Of a stretch of 64,000 bases of DNA, positions 54,696 to 64,000 are shown in pieces; the stretch's first letter is position 1; every line of letters starts with the position of its first letter. The position numbers and the translations under genes are program-made. The DNA is from Oncomelania hupensis (taxonomy: Eukaryota > Mollusca > Gastropoda > Littorinimorpha > Pomatiopsidae), in NCBI GenBank assembly GCA_036898135.1, contig CM072522.1, positions 27,263,763 to 27,327,762 on the forward strand, given 5' to 3'. The notes under the pieces were generated by a model. The model was not told the DNA's origin and did not search any database. It was given only the letters and a program-made list of their open reading frames with translations.

Positions 54696-55274
54696 AAGCT
54701 AACCAAACAATTACAAAATGACACAAATAAAAAAAAAAACACCAATAATTTAGTTTTGGTTGTATAAAAAAAAAACTGTTTATTATTGTTGACCCTTAAA
54801 ACATTAAAAAGTTTTTTTTTAATATCAGAGTAACAATACAAACAATAACAAAGACTCAATGCTCAATATCTGAGAAGAACTCATGTTTGGTTGAACAAAC
54901 GTTTTTTTGAAGGTGTCAAATTATTTATTCGACATGCTTGTTTCAGTGTAACTTCATGTTTTGTTTTGCACGCGCGAGATAGGAACTGACTCCATCATTG
55001 GTCATTTTATAAATTACTGGCCAATCAGAAAGCTCGTCTTTCATGCGTAAATGGAGACTATTCCCAACCCATCGCAACCAAAAGCGAATGGAGACAATAA
55101 GAATGCGATGTTGATCTTTAATTACGATGTTGACTATTCGAAGGGAGCTTCAATGAGTTAACTTTCTTTTAAGATTTTACACACGCCCGTTGGACTCACT
55201 GTCAGCTATGCTCTGGGTGTCCAAACAGGAATTTAGGCTCCCCTGGCACTCATGCGCATGCCAAATTCTTACGC

Positions 55275-56077
55275 TGGGTAAGGGTTGAAAGCTATCATAA
55301 CACAGGGTAAGAGTTGATTTAACTCACAACATACTGAACTGAGCGACATACAATAAAGGTTACCCTATTTTCCGGACAACAAGGCAGATACTTTTTCTTC
55401 CTCGACTTTGACCAATGCATCTTGTGATATGGTGTGCATAATGGGAGGCTAAAATCTGTCTGAATAAAGTCAAGATTCATCATAATTTTCTTGTGTGTTT
55501 TGCATTATGTACGAATTACAAGGGATTTTTATTCAAAATCTATGCTTGTAATATGTATTGTCTGCAAAATATTGTCAGGGCTTCCCCATTTGCAATGAAT
55601 CTAAGGAATGGGCTCACTTCCATTTGACAATTTTAAGGTGTTTTTTTCACTCCTTGTTAAGCATTTTTAAGAGTGGGGAAAAAAAAAAAGACAAATGCCA
55701 TGATTGATTTTTGTTTCGTAGTGAGACAATGGGAGTAACCACTGCACACAATGCGTCACAAGCCTATGTGACTGTCACATGAATCTATGATGTCACTTCC
55801 TAAACATAGAATGACGAATTAGGAGCTTTGTGATTGGTTGATAGCGCAGAAGGTAAACCAATGAACATCGAGCTAACTTTTCTGCATGAGGCTTGAGGGT
55901 GCTAATTTTAGATACGATTTTTCCAGAAACGATGAACACTCTTGTAAGAAACAGCTGTTTGTCTGACACTCACTCGGAGAAAAAAAACAACTTTTTGCCT
56001 CGTTTAACATCACGTTCATGTTCTTCTCACGACATAGATAGATTTTTCAGGCCTGTTTTCAGCACCAATTGTAACAT
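55275..56077. other. Unassigned region
   Basis: No gene seen. The first 40 bases (GGTAAGGGTTGAAAGCTATC) resemble 50432-50472, on the other side of the hAT cluster, as expected for flanks of an insertion in a short tandem repeat. Confidence 0.35.
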
Positions 56078-56081
56078 TTAA

Positions 56082-56791
56082 CCCTCTAACACGCAGAGCA
56101 ACCGATATTTTTGCTATGTGCATACTCGCGGAGCGACCGGTAGCGGCCGGTAATGATCTGATCAGAGCCTGCCATGTGGACATCTATTTATAGCAAATGT
56201 GCGAGATTCTCGCACACGTGATTGTGACTTCCTGCTGTTTCCGGCGGTGTTTTCACGGCATTTTTAGAGTGTGTAGAACGCACACAGTGAATTTTCAAAG
56301 TTTGATTAAAGTTTGAAGTTTGAGAGGCGGAGAATTATGGCGTCAGATTCTTGCAGAATCTGATGAAGAAAATGACCCATTTGAAGGATTTTAGGAGGCC
56401 GATTTGGTACAGGTTAATGATGGAGAGGATAGTGATTTGGACTTTCACTTTGACGATCTTTTTATGTCGGATTTGAATAACAAAAACGATGAACAATCGG
56501 TGCTTTATTATTTGAGTCAGTGATCGTATTGCTGCATGTTATGCAGTATGCAATGTTGACATTCAGATTTTTTTTTCAGTTGCAACACATTGTAAAAATG
56601 TATGTGTAACATTTCTTTTTGAAGAAAAATATGTGGTTGATTTATTAATAATGATAAGTGGAACATAATTTTGGGTTGTGCATTTTTAATTAATTTTTGT
56701 ATGTGCATGGTGTATCATTTTGACGGAGTTACTTGCCTTGACCTAGGAAATAGAAGCAGATAAGGCTTAGGCTCCTGTGGGGGTTAGAGGG
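56082..56791 (+). mobile_element. piggyBac-like non-autonomous element (element 3), TTAA-flanked
   Basis: TTAA at 56078-56081 is followed by CCCTCTAACACGC. The right end reads GGGGGTTAGAGGG before TTAA at 56792-56795. The nine outer bases CCCTCTAAC are inverted exactly. 710 bases. The inside has a broken acidic N-terminal reading (56338-56520: ATGGCGTCAGATTCTTGC, then ESDEENDPFEGF, DGEDSDLDFHFDDLF), like piggyBac transposase starts. Confidence 0.75.
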
Positions 56792-57359
56792 TTAATACAC
56801 ATATCTCACGCCTGATCGACGATTCTAAGGAGGGATTTTGAGGGTCTCTAAGGCGTCATTACGCCCTATCTCGGCGTAATTGTGAGCCATGACTGTTACT
56901 ATTGTTTTAAAGCTTTGGGGAGGATGTTTGTATGTAAATAAAACTTAAATACGAGCAAACGTTACTTTTTTGTCCTATAAACATAAGAAAATGTGTCTTG
57001 CTTGAAAGAATGCAAATTAGCATTTATCGCCAAATTTTGGCTATTGAGGGCATCAATCTATAAGCTGCATCTCTTAAATCTAAAAATTAAAATCCCCAAT
57101 TCGGGCAAATACACGCCTCAGTAAAGTTGCAAAGTTGCACACAAACAAAACAAAACAATAAAGACTAAAAGTACACAAATGTCCTAAAATTAGCCATATA
57201 TGATAAAAAGTGAGAAACTCAATGGATGCAGAAACTGGTCAGAGGCTCACAAAGCACGAACTCAGTGACAAAGCAACAGAAAAATAAAAATAAGCTACAC
57301 CGTCGCAAAGCAATATATACACAAGAAACAAAACGCCAAAAAAAATACCATTAGCCGCA

Positions 57360-57410
57360 TTTATAATAATGATTTTTATATAAGGCGCTTTTCCAAGTAA
57401 GGAACAGTTA
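57360..57410 (-). mobile_element. SINE 3' fragment
   Basis: Complement GGAAAAGCGCCTTATATAAA followed by AATCATTATTATAAAT resembles the SINE ending GCGCTATATAA. Short, low information. Confidence 0.4.
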
Positions 57411-57613
57411 ATCATCACTCCACTGAAGCCACTGATAGCTTCAGTGTTTTTTTTTGGTTTTGTAATGGAACAACATGAGCCCCATCAGTATTTAGGTGTA
57501 GGGATCAGAGATTAGAGACAATGTTGCTGCTAGTAGCTTAAATTTTATGGTAAGCAAGTATGACATTGACTTATGCTGCATTTTATTTGAAGGCTTGCAC
57601 ATTTGTGTTCCAG

Positions 57614-57766
57614 ATAGAAAAAGGAGGTCTGAGCCATGGGTGATAGGGATGAAGAAGACATGGTTTGGATCCCAGTAACCAAAGAGGTGTTCGATAAGTG
57701 GTGCACCATTGGGGACAACCTCAACATTGCATCACACACTGATCTCATCGCCCTTTTCATTCACAA
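57614..57766 (+). CDS. Candidate first coding exon
   Basis: TTTGTGTTCCAG precedes 57614, ATG at 57636 is in the context GAGCCATGG, and CACAA|GTAAGT is an excellent donor. It encodes MGDRDEEDMVWIPVTKEVFD, KWCTIGDNLNIASHTDLIAL and FIH. Strong splice signals and start context support a real host exon. A Trp/Phe-containing helical start of this type occurs before zinc-finger arrays in some invertebrate proteins, but I cannot assign a family. No downstream partner exon was found before 64000. Confidence 0.55.
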
Positions 57767-58027
57767 GTAAGTACATTGCTCTATTTGCACCCTTGTCAGA
57801 AAATTCTTCCATGAAGTCGGGTATCAGACCGAGTCAAATGTTGGCCTGTTTAGGTAGCAGCTGCCAAAATATTATATTTTGCTATGTGTAAAAATTGTGG
57901 TTTTTTTTAACTGTTTTTTTTTCTTGGACTACAACACAACTCAAGGAAAACAAAAAAGTAAGGTAATATAGTTATTGGTTCCTGAGATATGTATTTAAAT
58001 ATCACAAAGCATTTGCAGTATCATAAA

Positions 58028-59790
58028 TGACTGAGTGCCAAAAGGTGCGCATGGAATGGGTTGGTTGAAAGTTTTGTCAAAGTTTTGTGAATAAAATTGC
58101 TGATGGTGGATTTCGTGAATTGTGTGAGTGGAAGAATGGTTGGAGAGATAACTGAGATAAATTCAGATTCAAACTGCCAATAGTTTGAGCGCTGTCGGTC
58201 TTTGATGACAAAATCTGGTCGTAAAACCAGCCCTCAAAAACGGACAAGTCGACCCCATGTTCAGCAAACTTGACAGCACAGAACACTGTCACTATAAAAC
58301 GTTTAATAATTACTGCCAATATGCAGTAAAAACACTAATGCACACGTCATATCAACCTCAAAGGCCACACTTCATAATTTAATGAAAACTGGACAGGTCA
58401 ATTCCGATGTGTCGCTCATTGTTTGTGTCGTAAGAGAAACGACAAAACTTTTCGTCTGCTTCGCTCTTATTCTAATTTACACCAAGACGTGAAACTGCGA
58501 GATTTGCTTAGTCTCAAACCCAGTTTGAACACGGTAATATTAAATTGTAACGGTCGAGCCGATTTACTGAATAATATAGGTTGAACATCACAGTCAGAAA
58601 TTGGCGTAAGATCTTACGAGCGACTAAATCTACCATATTTTCGGTTTAAAATTAAAATTGAATATTTTCACTTCTAAATCTCGTTAAGTGCATCACGTGA
58701 CACGTTCTTCCTGTTCAATCGCCATTGTTTTACCACGGGGTTCAGTGCGCGAAGAAACGAAAGTTATGTCGTCACTTTTTTTATTTTCTTACGAGAGACA
58801 CAACCAATATTCGAATCTGACGAGGGACGCAAACTTATGACATGTTTGTGTAATTTAATACAATAAAGAAGGCTCGTTTATCGTTTTCTTTTGAGAAACA
58901 GATGATTATTTAAAGTGTAAGACTAAGACAGTAGGGGGCCACTGTCACTGAAGATTAAGTCAACAACCGGACTGAGAAAAGTTTGAAAGAAGGTTTTCAT
59001 CTCCACATGACTTTGTAGCAATATTACGAGCGACATTGAGGGCAAACTTTTGCGGCTTTTCTGGGTACTATTCCAAGTTATTTCGTCTGTTGATCGCGCA
59101 ATACATGGCCCGAAAGGAAAAAGATTCGTTTTCAATAAGGTGTAAAGGACAGTGGTGTGAAATTTCAGTACACAATCCACATCATTAGCGCCTTCCACTA
59201 GATTTATCACAGGTACATTGTGTAATTCTTATGCGCGACACTTATAACATTGTCTGTTGTATAATGTAAATAAAATAAAAAAATCCTAATGCAATGATAA
59301 TAATAAATACATATTTGTTTTCTGTGCATTCCCTGTGTATGGTTGAGTCATTCAGCATCATAAAACTCTGTCCTGCTTCAGTTGTGAATTTACAGCAAAA
59401 TCTGAAAAGTTTTGTTTGTATCGCTCATCAGGTATTACAACACAAAGCACTGCTCACTGCATTGGAAAACAATATTTGAAAGAAAGAAATTCTATGGTAC
59501 AAAGAGGTGGTCTAGAGACATATTTCTCATAGTAGTAATCAGTCCTAGTCATTTGATTTTTATAGCAAATTCCTTGTTCATGTCGTAATACCTGATGAGC
59601 GACACACCGCACATTTTCATGTTCAAAGCCTATTTTCTCAATAATTAGTTTTGTTATTATATTTTAATTTGGCACACACATGACAGACACTGAAAGCAAT
59701 CTGACAGCACAAAAAGAATGGACAAAATACATGATTGATTTTTAAGGCCCACTGTCCACTTTCTGAGCTCACCTTTTGGCACACAGTCAA
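58028..59790. mobile_element. TIR element of unknown superfamily
   Basis: TGACTGAGTGCCAAAAGGTG (58029-58048) and the complement of the right end, TGACTGTGTGCCAAAAGGTG, are inverted over about 22 bases. Inside, TTACGAG(C/A)GAC occurs at 58614, 58789 and 59024, and GTCGCTC-type motifs face each other near 58411 and 59598. No domain was recognised in the short open frames. The target duplication is unclear. Confidence 0.5.
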
Positions 59791-60424
59791 ATGTATGCGT
59801 TTATTGTCATTTTCCCTATTTCATCATTAATCTACTCCTACCAGAATGAAATTACCCATCAGATAACATGATATTTTTAACTACACTATCAAAGAAACAA
59901 GATATTTTTAAATTACAGGTTGATGTCAGCACATAGCCAGAAAATACTCTGTACTGTTTTAAACACTTCTCGAGAAGCATCATGCCAAAATGGTCCAAAT
60001 TATAAATGCATTGCATAAAACAGCATTTTCAAGTATCCCCTACCAATAGACAATTCAGGTATTTTGACTAATTTGTATGTTTCTTTGCTGTATGATGTAT
60101 AGCAGAGGATGTAGTTATTTTTTCCAGACAGATACCTGATATTAGTTTTTTAAGTTACCAGGTCTCAGTTGACAAAATCTTCAATTTTTCTGGCGGAAAA
60201 AAACAGCATTTCACATGGAATAACACAAAAACTAACAGAATTTAAAAACTACGTTACCGATGAGCATGGTATTTGGCAAAGTTATTCCTGAATGTAATAA
60301 ACATTCAAAACAACTACAAAGAATCTGAATCAAATAATTGCTTCTAATCGGAATGAAAAAAATATGTAGAGGAAGTGAGAAAGTACCAAAAACGGACAAC
60401 GTCCAAAAGATCTGTAATTTGAAA

Positions 60425-60462
60425 ACCTCTGCAGATGGGGGGAGGGAGGGGGGAGGGGGTTA
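60425..60462 (+). repeat. G-rich tract
   Basis: GATGGGGGGAGGGAGGGGGG, then AGGGGG: several G runs in 35 bases, able in principle to form a G-quadruplex. Confidence 0.8.
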
Positions 60463-60675
60463 TCTTAAAGATCTGTTACCTTCATAAAAGCACTACAGGT
60501 ATAGAAACAAAATTGTGTATGCATTTTATATGTGTGGCATATTAGCGTTAGCAGCAGAGTTCATTTTCTTGGTAATCCATTTGTAATAAGTATTGTTACC
60601 TTAAATGGTGTGGATGTGAGGAAGGGAGAGTAAAGTCATTGTTTTACAGTTATAAATGTCATATATTACAAGTTC

Positions 60676-60745
60676 CGTCCTAATTCGGCTCTTGGCAGTC
60701 CGCTGGACCCTATAAGCACCGAGTATCTATCTCGGATTACAAAGT
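60676..60745 (+). mobile_element. Possible diverged retroelement 3' end
   Basis: TCCTAATTCGGCTCTTGGCA, GTCCGCTGGACCCTATAAGC resembles the GGAAGAGTCCGCTGGACCTA ending at 54.6 and 28.0 kb. Confidence 0.4.
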
Positions 60746-61764
60746 GTTAACAAAAGGCTCCTAGTTAATGTTAATGTTAAGTTTAAGCGTTGCATCTATT
60801 GACTGTCTCTGATAGTGAACACAGCAAAAAAGAGAATCTTCGATTTAAAGGAGACCCCACTTCCGGGTCTCGATAACATTGCCTTCTGCCCAATATCATT
60901 GTTATTCTGCCAAAATATCAGTAAAATCACTCGTCAGTACCTGCCTCATTTGCTTCTTCCACTATCCATAGAAGCATTTCAAGCAGTACTGGCATAGGAG
61001 AAACAAGGAGAAATTATCACGAGCACATAAGTGTCAAGACCTGAACACAAGTGATTACATGTAACAGATCAAAGAACGTACAGCTTCACAAAGAAGGATC
61101 ATAACGCCACACCGCTATATAAAAAGTGATGACAGATGCGTTTGGCGCGCACCAAGCGGAGGGCCTGAACGCTCGTTGCAAGGGACGTAATCCTCTGATT
61201 AGCAATACGTAAACAAACCTTGCCGCAGGACTTTTTTTGAACCCTAAACATTATCCTTTTGTAGTAAAACGAACTCAAAAATGTTTTATTTATACAAGTA
61301 AATACTTTTTTTTTAATTCACATTAATTACCAAAGCAATTAATTCACAGTAATTACCAACCATATTCATGATTTTATGCAGACCTATCACACAGTAACTG
61401 ACCAGCAAAAAAGTGTGACATTAAAAACACGGTGCTTGCCTTTATTATAGATTCATTAGTGCGCAACCACTTGGCAACAAACCTGTTAATTAATGCAATT
61501 ATTCAGTATTACTGAATTGCTCTTGTTGTGCAGTTATTGCCTTGTTTTCTCCTTTATATGAAAGTGTGAATCTGCCTATTAATTGAGTACATGACTGCGT
61601 GTGTATTAATTTGTGCTATAGGCCTACACATGCAACAGGATTTTTTTCTTCTGAGAAAGCTCGAGTGCATTTATAACTTTTGTCTGAACTTGTTATGAAA
61701 TAACTTCATAATGCATTCCTGTGTAGCCTACTCAGGCCTGTATGTGTGCAACTGTATAATAGGC

Positions 61765-62395
61765 CAGACATGAGACTTTTCCGCTGTTACGCTGATTTCC
61801 GCTGATTTGAATGTCCCAGAGACCATTTTTGAGATCAGTGCAAATCCGTTGAGAAAATGAAGGGGGGGGGGGGGGTGGGAGGTTTTGATTTCGAGATCGC
61901 GGACCGGCTAGGCTGTCGTCACTTTAGGCGAAGTCGGAAAAATCGCCAAACGGTTTATCCCTATTCAGTTCAGTTTTCGTGTCTAGCTTCAGTCTACCCT
62001 TGCTTCCTCTGGCTTTAGCCTATCACTGTTCAGCCGGCCGCCATCTTTGACTTTCATTTGAACAGTGTTGCAAAATGTTTGCATGGTTGAACCCAGGCGA
62101 ACAGACCCGAATTAGTGAAATCGACCTCCCAGTGAAAAACAAGTGGAATTTTAGATGGCTGGAAGCACAAGTCGATCTAGAAATAAAGGCAGCCAGTGAC
62201 TCTTCTAATTCATTTCATCTCCTGAGATGCCATATTTTTTAGTTTTATTGCTTGTTTTTGTTTAAAATTATTCTGCTTCAGGCCCCTGACCCCCATCAAG
62301 GGCGTTGCTCCTGAACCCCACCGGGGGCCTACAGCGCCCCCGGACCCCTGCATATCATTTTCAGCTTTTTTCACTTTTTCTTGGTATCATGTCTG
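61765..62395 (+). mobile_element. hAT-type MITE with 8-base target duplication, nested in the THAP element
   Basis: CAGACATGA at the left and its complement TCATGTCTG at the right. TAATAGGC lies directly outside both (61757-61764, 62396-62403), a perfect 8-base hAT duplication. Inside, an ATG at 62074 reads MFAWLNPGEQTRISEIDLPV, KNKWNFRWLEAQVD, the start of a BED/hAT-type protein, ending soon after at a stop. GC-rich inverted pieces (GGGGGCCTACAGCGCCCCCG) lie near the right end. Confidence 0.8.
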
Positions 62396-62930
62396 TAATA
62401 GGCATATTTGCCGAGAAAAAGAAATCGGTGACCATACATATAATAAGACAGGGAAAAGAAATCAGTGACCAGACAGTTAAGAAGACGGACAAGCAAGTGA
62501 AAATGAACAAAAACAGTGCATTACTGAACTTGCATGTCATTTAATTGTATTACAATACAACATGCAACAAATTGAAACATAGCCATGTAAAGTGCCAAAG
62601 CACAAAAACATGCCCAAAGTTAATTGATAAGAATTTAGAGAAGCAATATGAATTATTAGGAAATCTACACACACACACTTGATTCTGAAGAAACATTTTG
62701 ATTTTAATAATTCAGTTCACTTTTAAGATTCCTACAAACTTGATATTAGTTTGTAAACTGTTTTTAATGTTTCAATTTCACATATACACGCATTCATCAA
62801 AAGGCCTTTCTTATAGAATTACTCCAGTTAAGACAGGGAGATAAACTAGAAACACTGAAGACGTAAAATACACAACAGTTGGAACGCAACACCAATAGGC
62901 ATTATCCCTAAATAAACCGAAAGTAGGTTG

Positions 62931-63050
62931 CTTCCCCTGAAATGCGGTTACACAATACATGTTGACAGCATAAACCAAAAGTAGGTAAAGTAGGTCAATG
63001 AGAGTTGCTTCCCCTGAAAAGCGGTCAAAATACATGTTGACAGCTATTTA
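62931..63050. repeat. 75-base tandem duplication
   Basis: GCTTCCCCTGAAATGCGGTT, ACACAATACATGTTGACAGC at 62931-62970 recurs with small changes at 63006-63045. Confidence 0.75.
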
Positions 63051-63199
63051 GGAAGTACTCCTATTTACGTTTTGCTAATTTTATGGTTCTCTTCTTCCTC
63101 ACATAAGATAATAGAATAATAATTAAAACGGAATTAAAAAAAACTATATTCAAGAAAACTATAGGTCTTATAGTAATAAAATAATAAGTAGCTGAACTT

Positions 63200-63328
63200 T
63201 AATATGAATGACATTCCGGGACACTTGAATCTGTTATTGGTACAGCTGATTGCGCTGCAGTGAGTGCTATATTTGGGTCTTTTCGCATGCTTGCAACCTC
63301 CTGCAGCTTCACACATGCTGTCCGCCAT
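63200..63328 (-). pseudogene. THAP zinc-finger start of a transposase, truncated
   Basis: ATG at 63328 in ATGGCGGAC context: MADSMCEAAGGCKHAKRPKY, then HCSAISCTNNRFKCPGMSF. The CxxxxC with the following NN and SF matches the first half of the C2CH THAP DNA-binding domain (HCSA..C.N...SFHRFP). The reading then changes to hydrophobic non-THAP sequence (ILKFSYLLFYYY), so the downstream Trp/Cys/His half is lost. Confidence 0.65.
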
Positions 63329-63654
63329 GTTATCAACACTAGCCGGCTAGCAAAGCTTCAGACACCCCGCTTGGGGGGCGCTGGGTGCTTTCGATTTTGC
63401 ACACTTTTGAGTTCTTTGTGAAGCTGTACGTTCTTTGAACAGATGTAGAAGTTTCATATACTGTTGAATTCTGCACAAAATAACGATAGTATAATCTTTA
63501 AGTTTTCAGCAATCCAGATGAGGAGTTGACTGACATTTTGCATATGTTTTCAAGCAGATTTTTATTTATTATTCTTTCTTTAACATCGATCCGTCAATTG
63601 TTACATAGAACAAAACAGGTAAATGACGACTGAAGGTTCACCTTTGACCTGACA

Positions 63655-64000
63655 GTTTACAGTGTTTGTATTGTTTGTAGACTTCAAGAAAGCGTTTGAC
63701 CGAGTCTGGCATGCAGCTCTGTGGGCAACGATGAGAGTGTACAACATCCGCCCTAACATTATTGAAGTCATCAAAAGCCTGTATGACAAGGTTCCCAGTT
63801 CAGTCCTCCACAACAGCGCCATCGGGAACTGGTTCAGAACAACAATCGGTGTGCGTCAAGGATGCCAACTCTCTCCAATACTCAACATCTTCCTGGATTG
63901 CATCATGTCAGTTGCCCTTGCAGATCAGGAAGGCATAGCCAGCATGGGGGGGAGGGGGGGGAGAGAGAGCAATCTCCAACCTTCGTTTTGCGGATGACAT
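63655..64000 (+). pseudogene. RTE-like LINE reverse transcriptase, start of a copy running off the window
   Basis: Reads LFVDFKKAFDRVWHAALWAT, MRVYNIRPNIIEVIKSLYDK, GVRQGCQLSPILNIFLDCIM, and ends in NLQPSFCG or, in the neighbouring frame, NLRFADD, the catalytic site at the last bases. A poly-G/AG tract (63945-63966) shifts the frame. Motif A (DFKKAFD) is intact here, unlike at 15.07 kb. It begins abruptly at 63655. Confidence 0.8.

Larger units (their letters stand above)
50473..55274 (+). mobile_element. Probable outermost hAT element containing two further hATs
   Basis: The left end CAGGGTTAGAAATTACC and the complement of the right end, CAGCGTAAGAATTTGGC, match at most positions. The flanks GGTAGG (left) and GGTAAG (right) differ by one base and could be a 6-base target duplication. 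Subterminal GGTGCCCCC/GGGTGTCC pieces lie near both ends. It holds the exon-like segment 50759-50900. Weaker than the two inner calls. Confidence 0.4.
59791..61062. other. Unassigned region
   Basis: AT-rich. Apart from the G-rich tract and a possible retroelement end listed separately, nothing was recognised. Confidence 0.3.
61070..63437 (-). mobile_element. THAP-domain DNA transposon (P-like) with 7-base target duplication
   Basis: CAAAGAACGTACAGCTTCAC followed by AAAGAA at 61070-61095 is inverted exactly at 63412-63437. AACAGAT lies outside both (61063-61069, 63438-63444). Near the right end, minus strand, a THAP zinc-finger start is encoded about 110 bases inside the terminus, as in P-type elements. 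The rest of the transposase is absent or decayed, and a hAT MITE (61765-62395) is inserted. Both THAP-bearing superfamilies (P and Kolobok) are possible, but Kolobok uses TTAA, so P-like is preferred. Confidence 0.7.

Overview
The window is a stretch of animal nuclear genome. It is AT-rich and intron-bearing, and it is crowded with transposable elements of many ages. The mix (CR1/RTE/Nimb-like LINEs, several tRNA-derived SINEs, piggyBac, hAT, pogo, mariner and THAP transposons, and C2H2 zinc-finger genes) fits a marine mollusc, probably a gastropod, or another lophotrochozoan. That assignment is inference from style and not from a diagnostic gene.

Host genes are few. The best is a minus-strand C2H2 zinc-finger gene whose last three exons can be placed by splice sites and matching phase: 35337-35454, 32888-32989 and 29413-31353, with sixteen fingers in the last. 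A minus-strand paralogous finger exon lies at 6145-7364 (twelve fingers). The paralogs share 3' UTR and polyadenylation signal, so this is a segmental duplication. An acidic-repeat exon (22524-22826) is phase-compatible with the 6145-7364 exon, and a broken copy of the start of the 29413-31353 exon sits near 25.6 kb. Three isolated plus-strand exon candidates (49575-49667, 50759-50900, 57614-57766) hint at further genes.

Layout. 0-5 kb: a minus-strand LTR with primer-binding site, a CR1/jockey-type reverse transcriptase pseudogene and a minus-strand LINE with an RRM-type ORF1. 5.8-7.4 kb: zinc-finger paralog 1. 7.9-15.6 kb: fragments of an RTE-like LINE, a Nimb/I-like LINE and a tRNA SINE. 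16.0-21.3 kb: two TTAA-flanked piggyBac-like elements, one carrying a SINE that fuses tRNA-like and 5S rRNA-like parts. 21.7-27.3 kb: RTE-like LINE pieces, zinc-finger exon fragments and a mariner MITE. 27.5-35.5 kb: zinc-finger gene 2 with pogo/Tigger insertions in its 3' UTR and an intron. 35.5-40 kb: SINE, LINE and microsatellite clusters. 40.2-44.1 kb: a 64-bp minisatellite of about 49 units that grew inside a SINE. 44.5-49 kb: decayed LINEs and SINEs. 50.4-55.3 kb: hAT elements nested within each other. 56-64 kb: a piggyBac-like remnant, a TIR element, a THAP-bearing transposon with a hAT MITE inside it, and the start of another RTE-like reverse transcriptase at the right edge.

Two themes stand out. 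First, many DNA transposons with recognisable ends keep only the first, DNA-binding part of their transposase. Second, target-site duplications let the order of insertion be read directly. All calls rest on reading the sequence; no database search was run.
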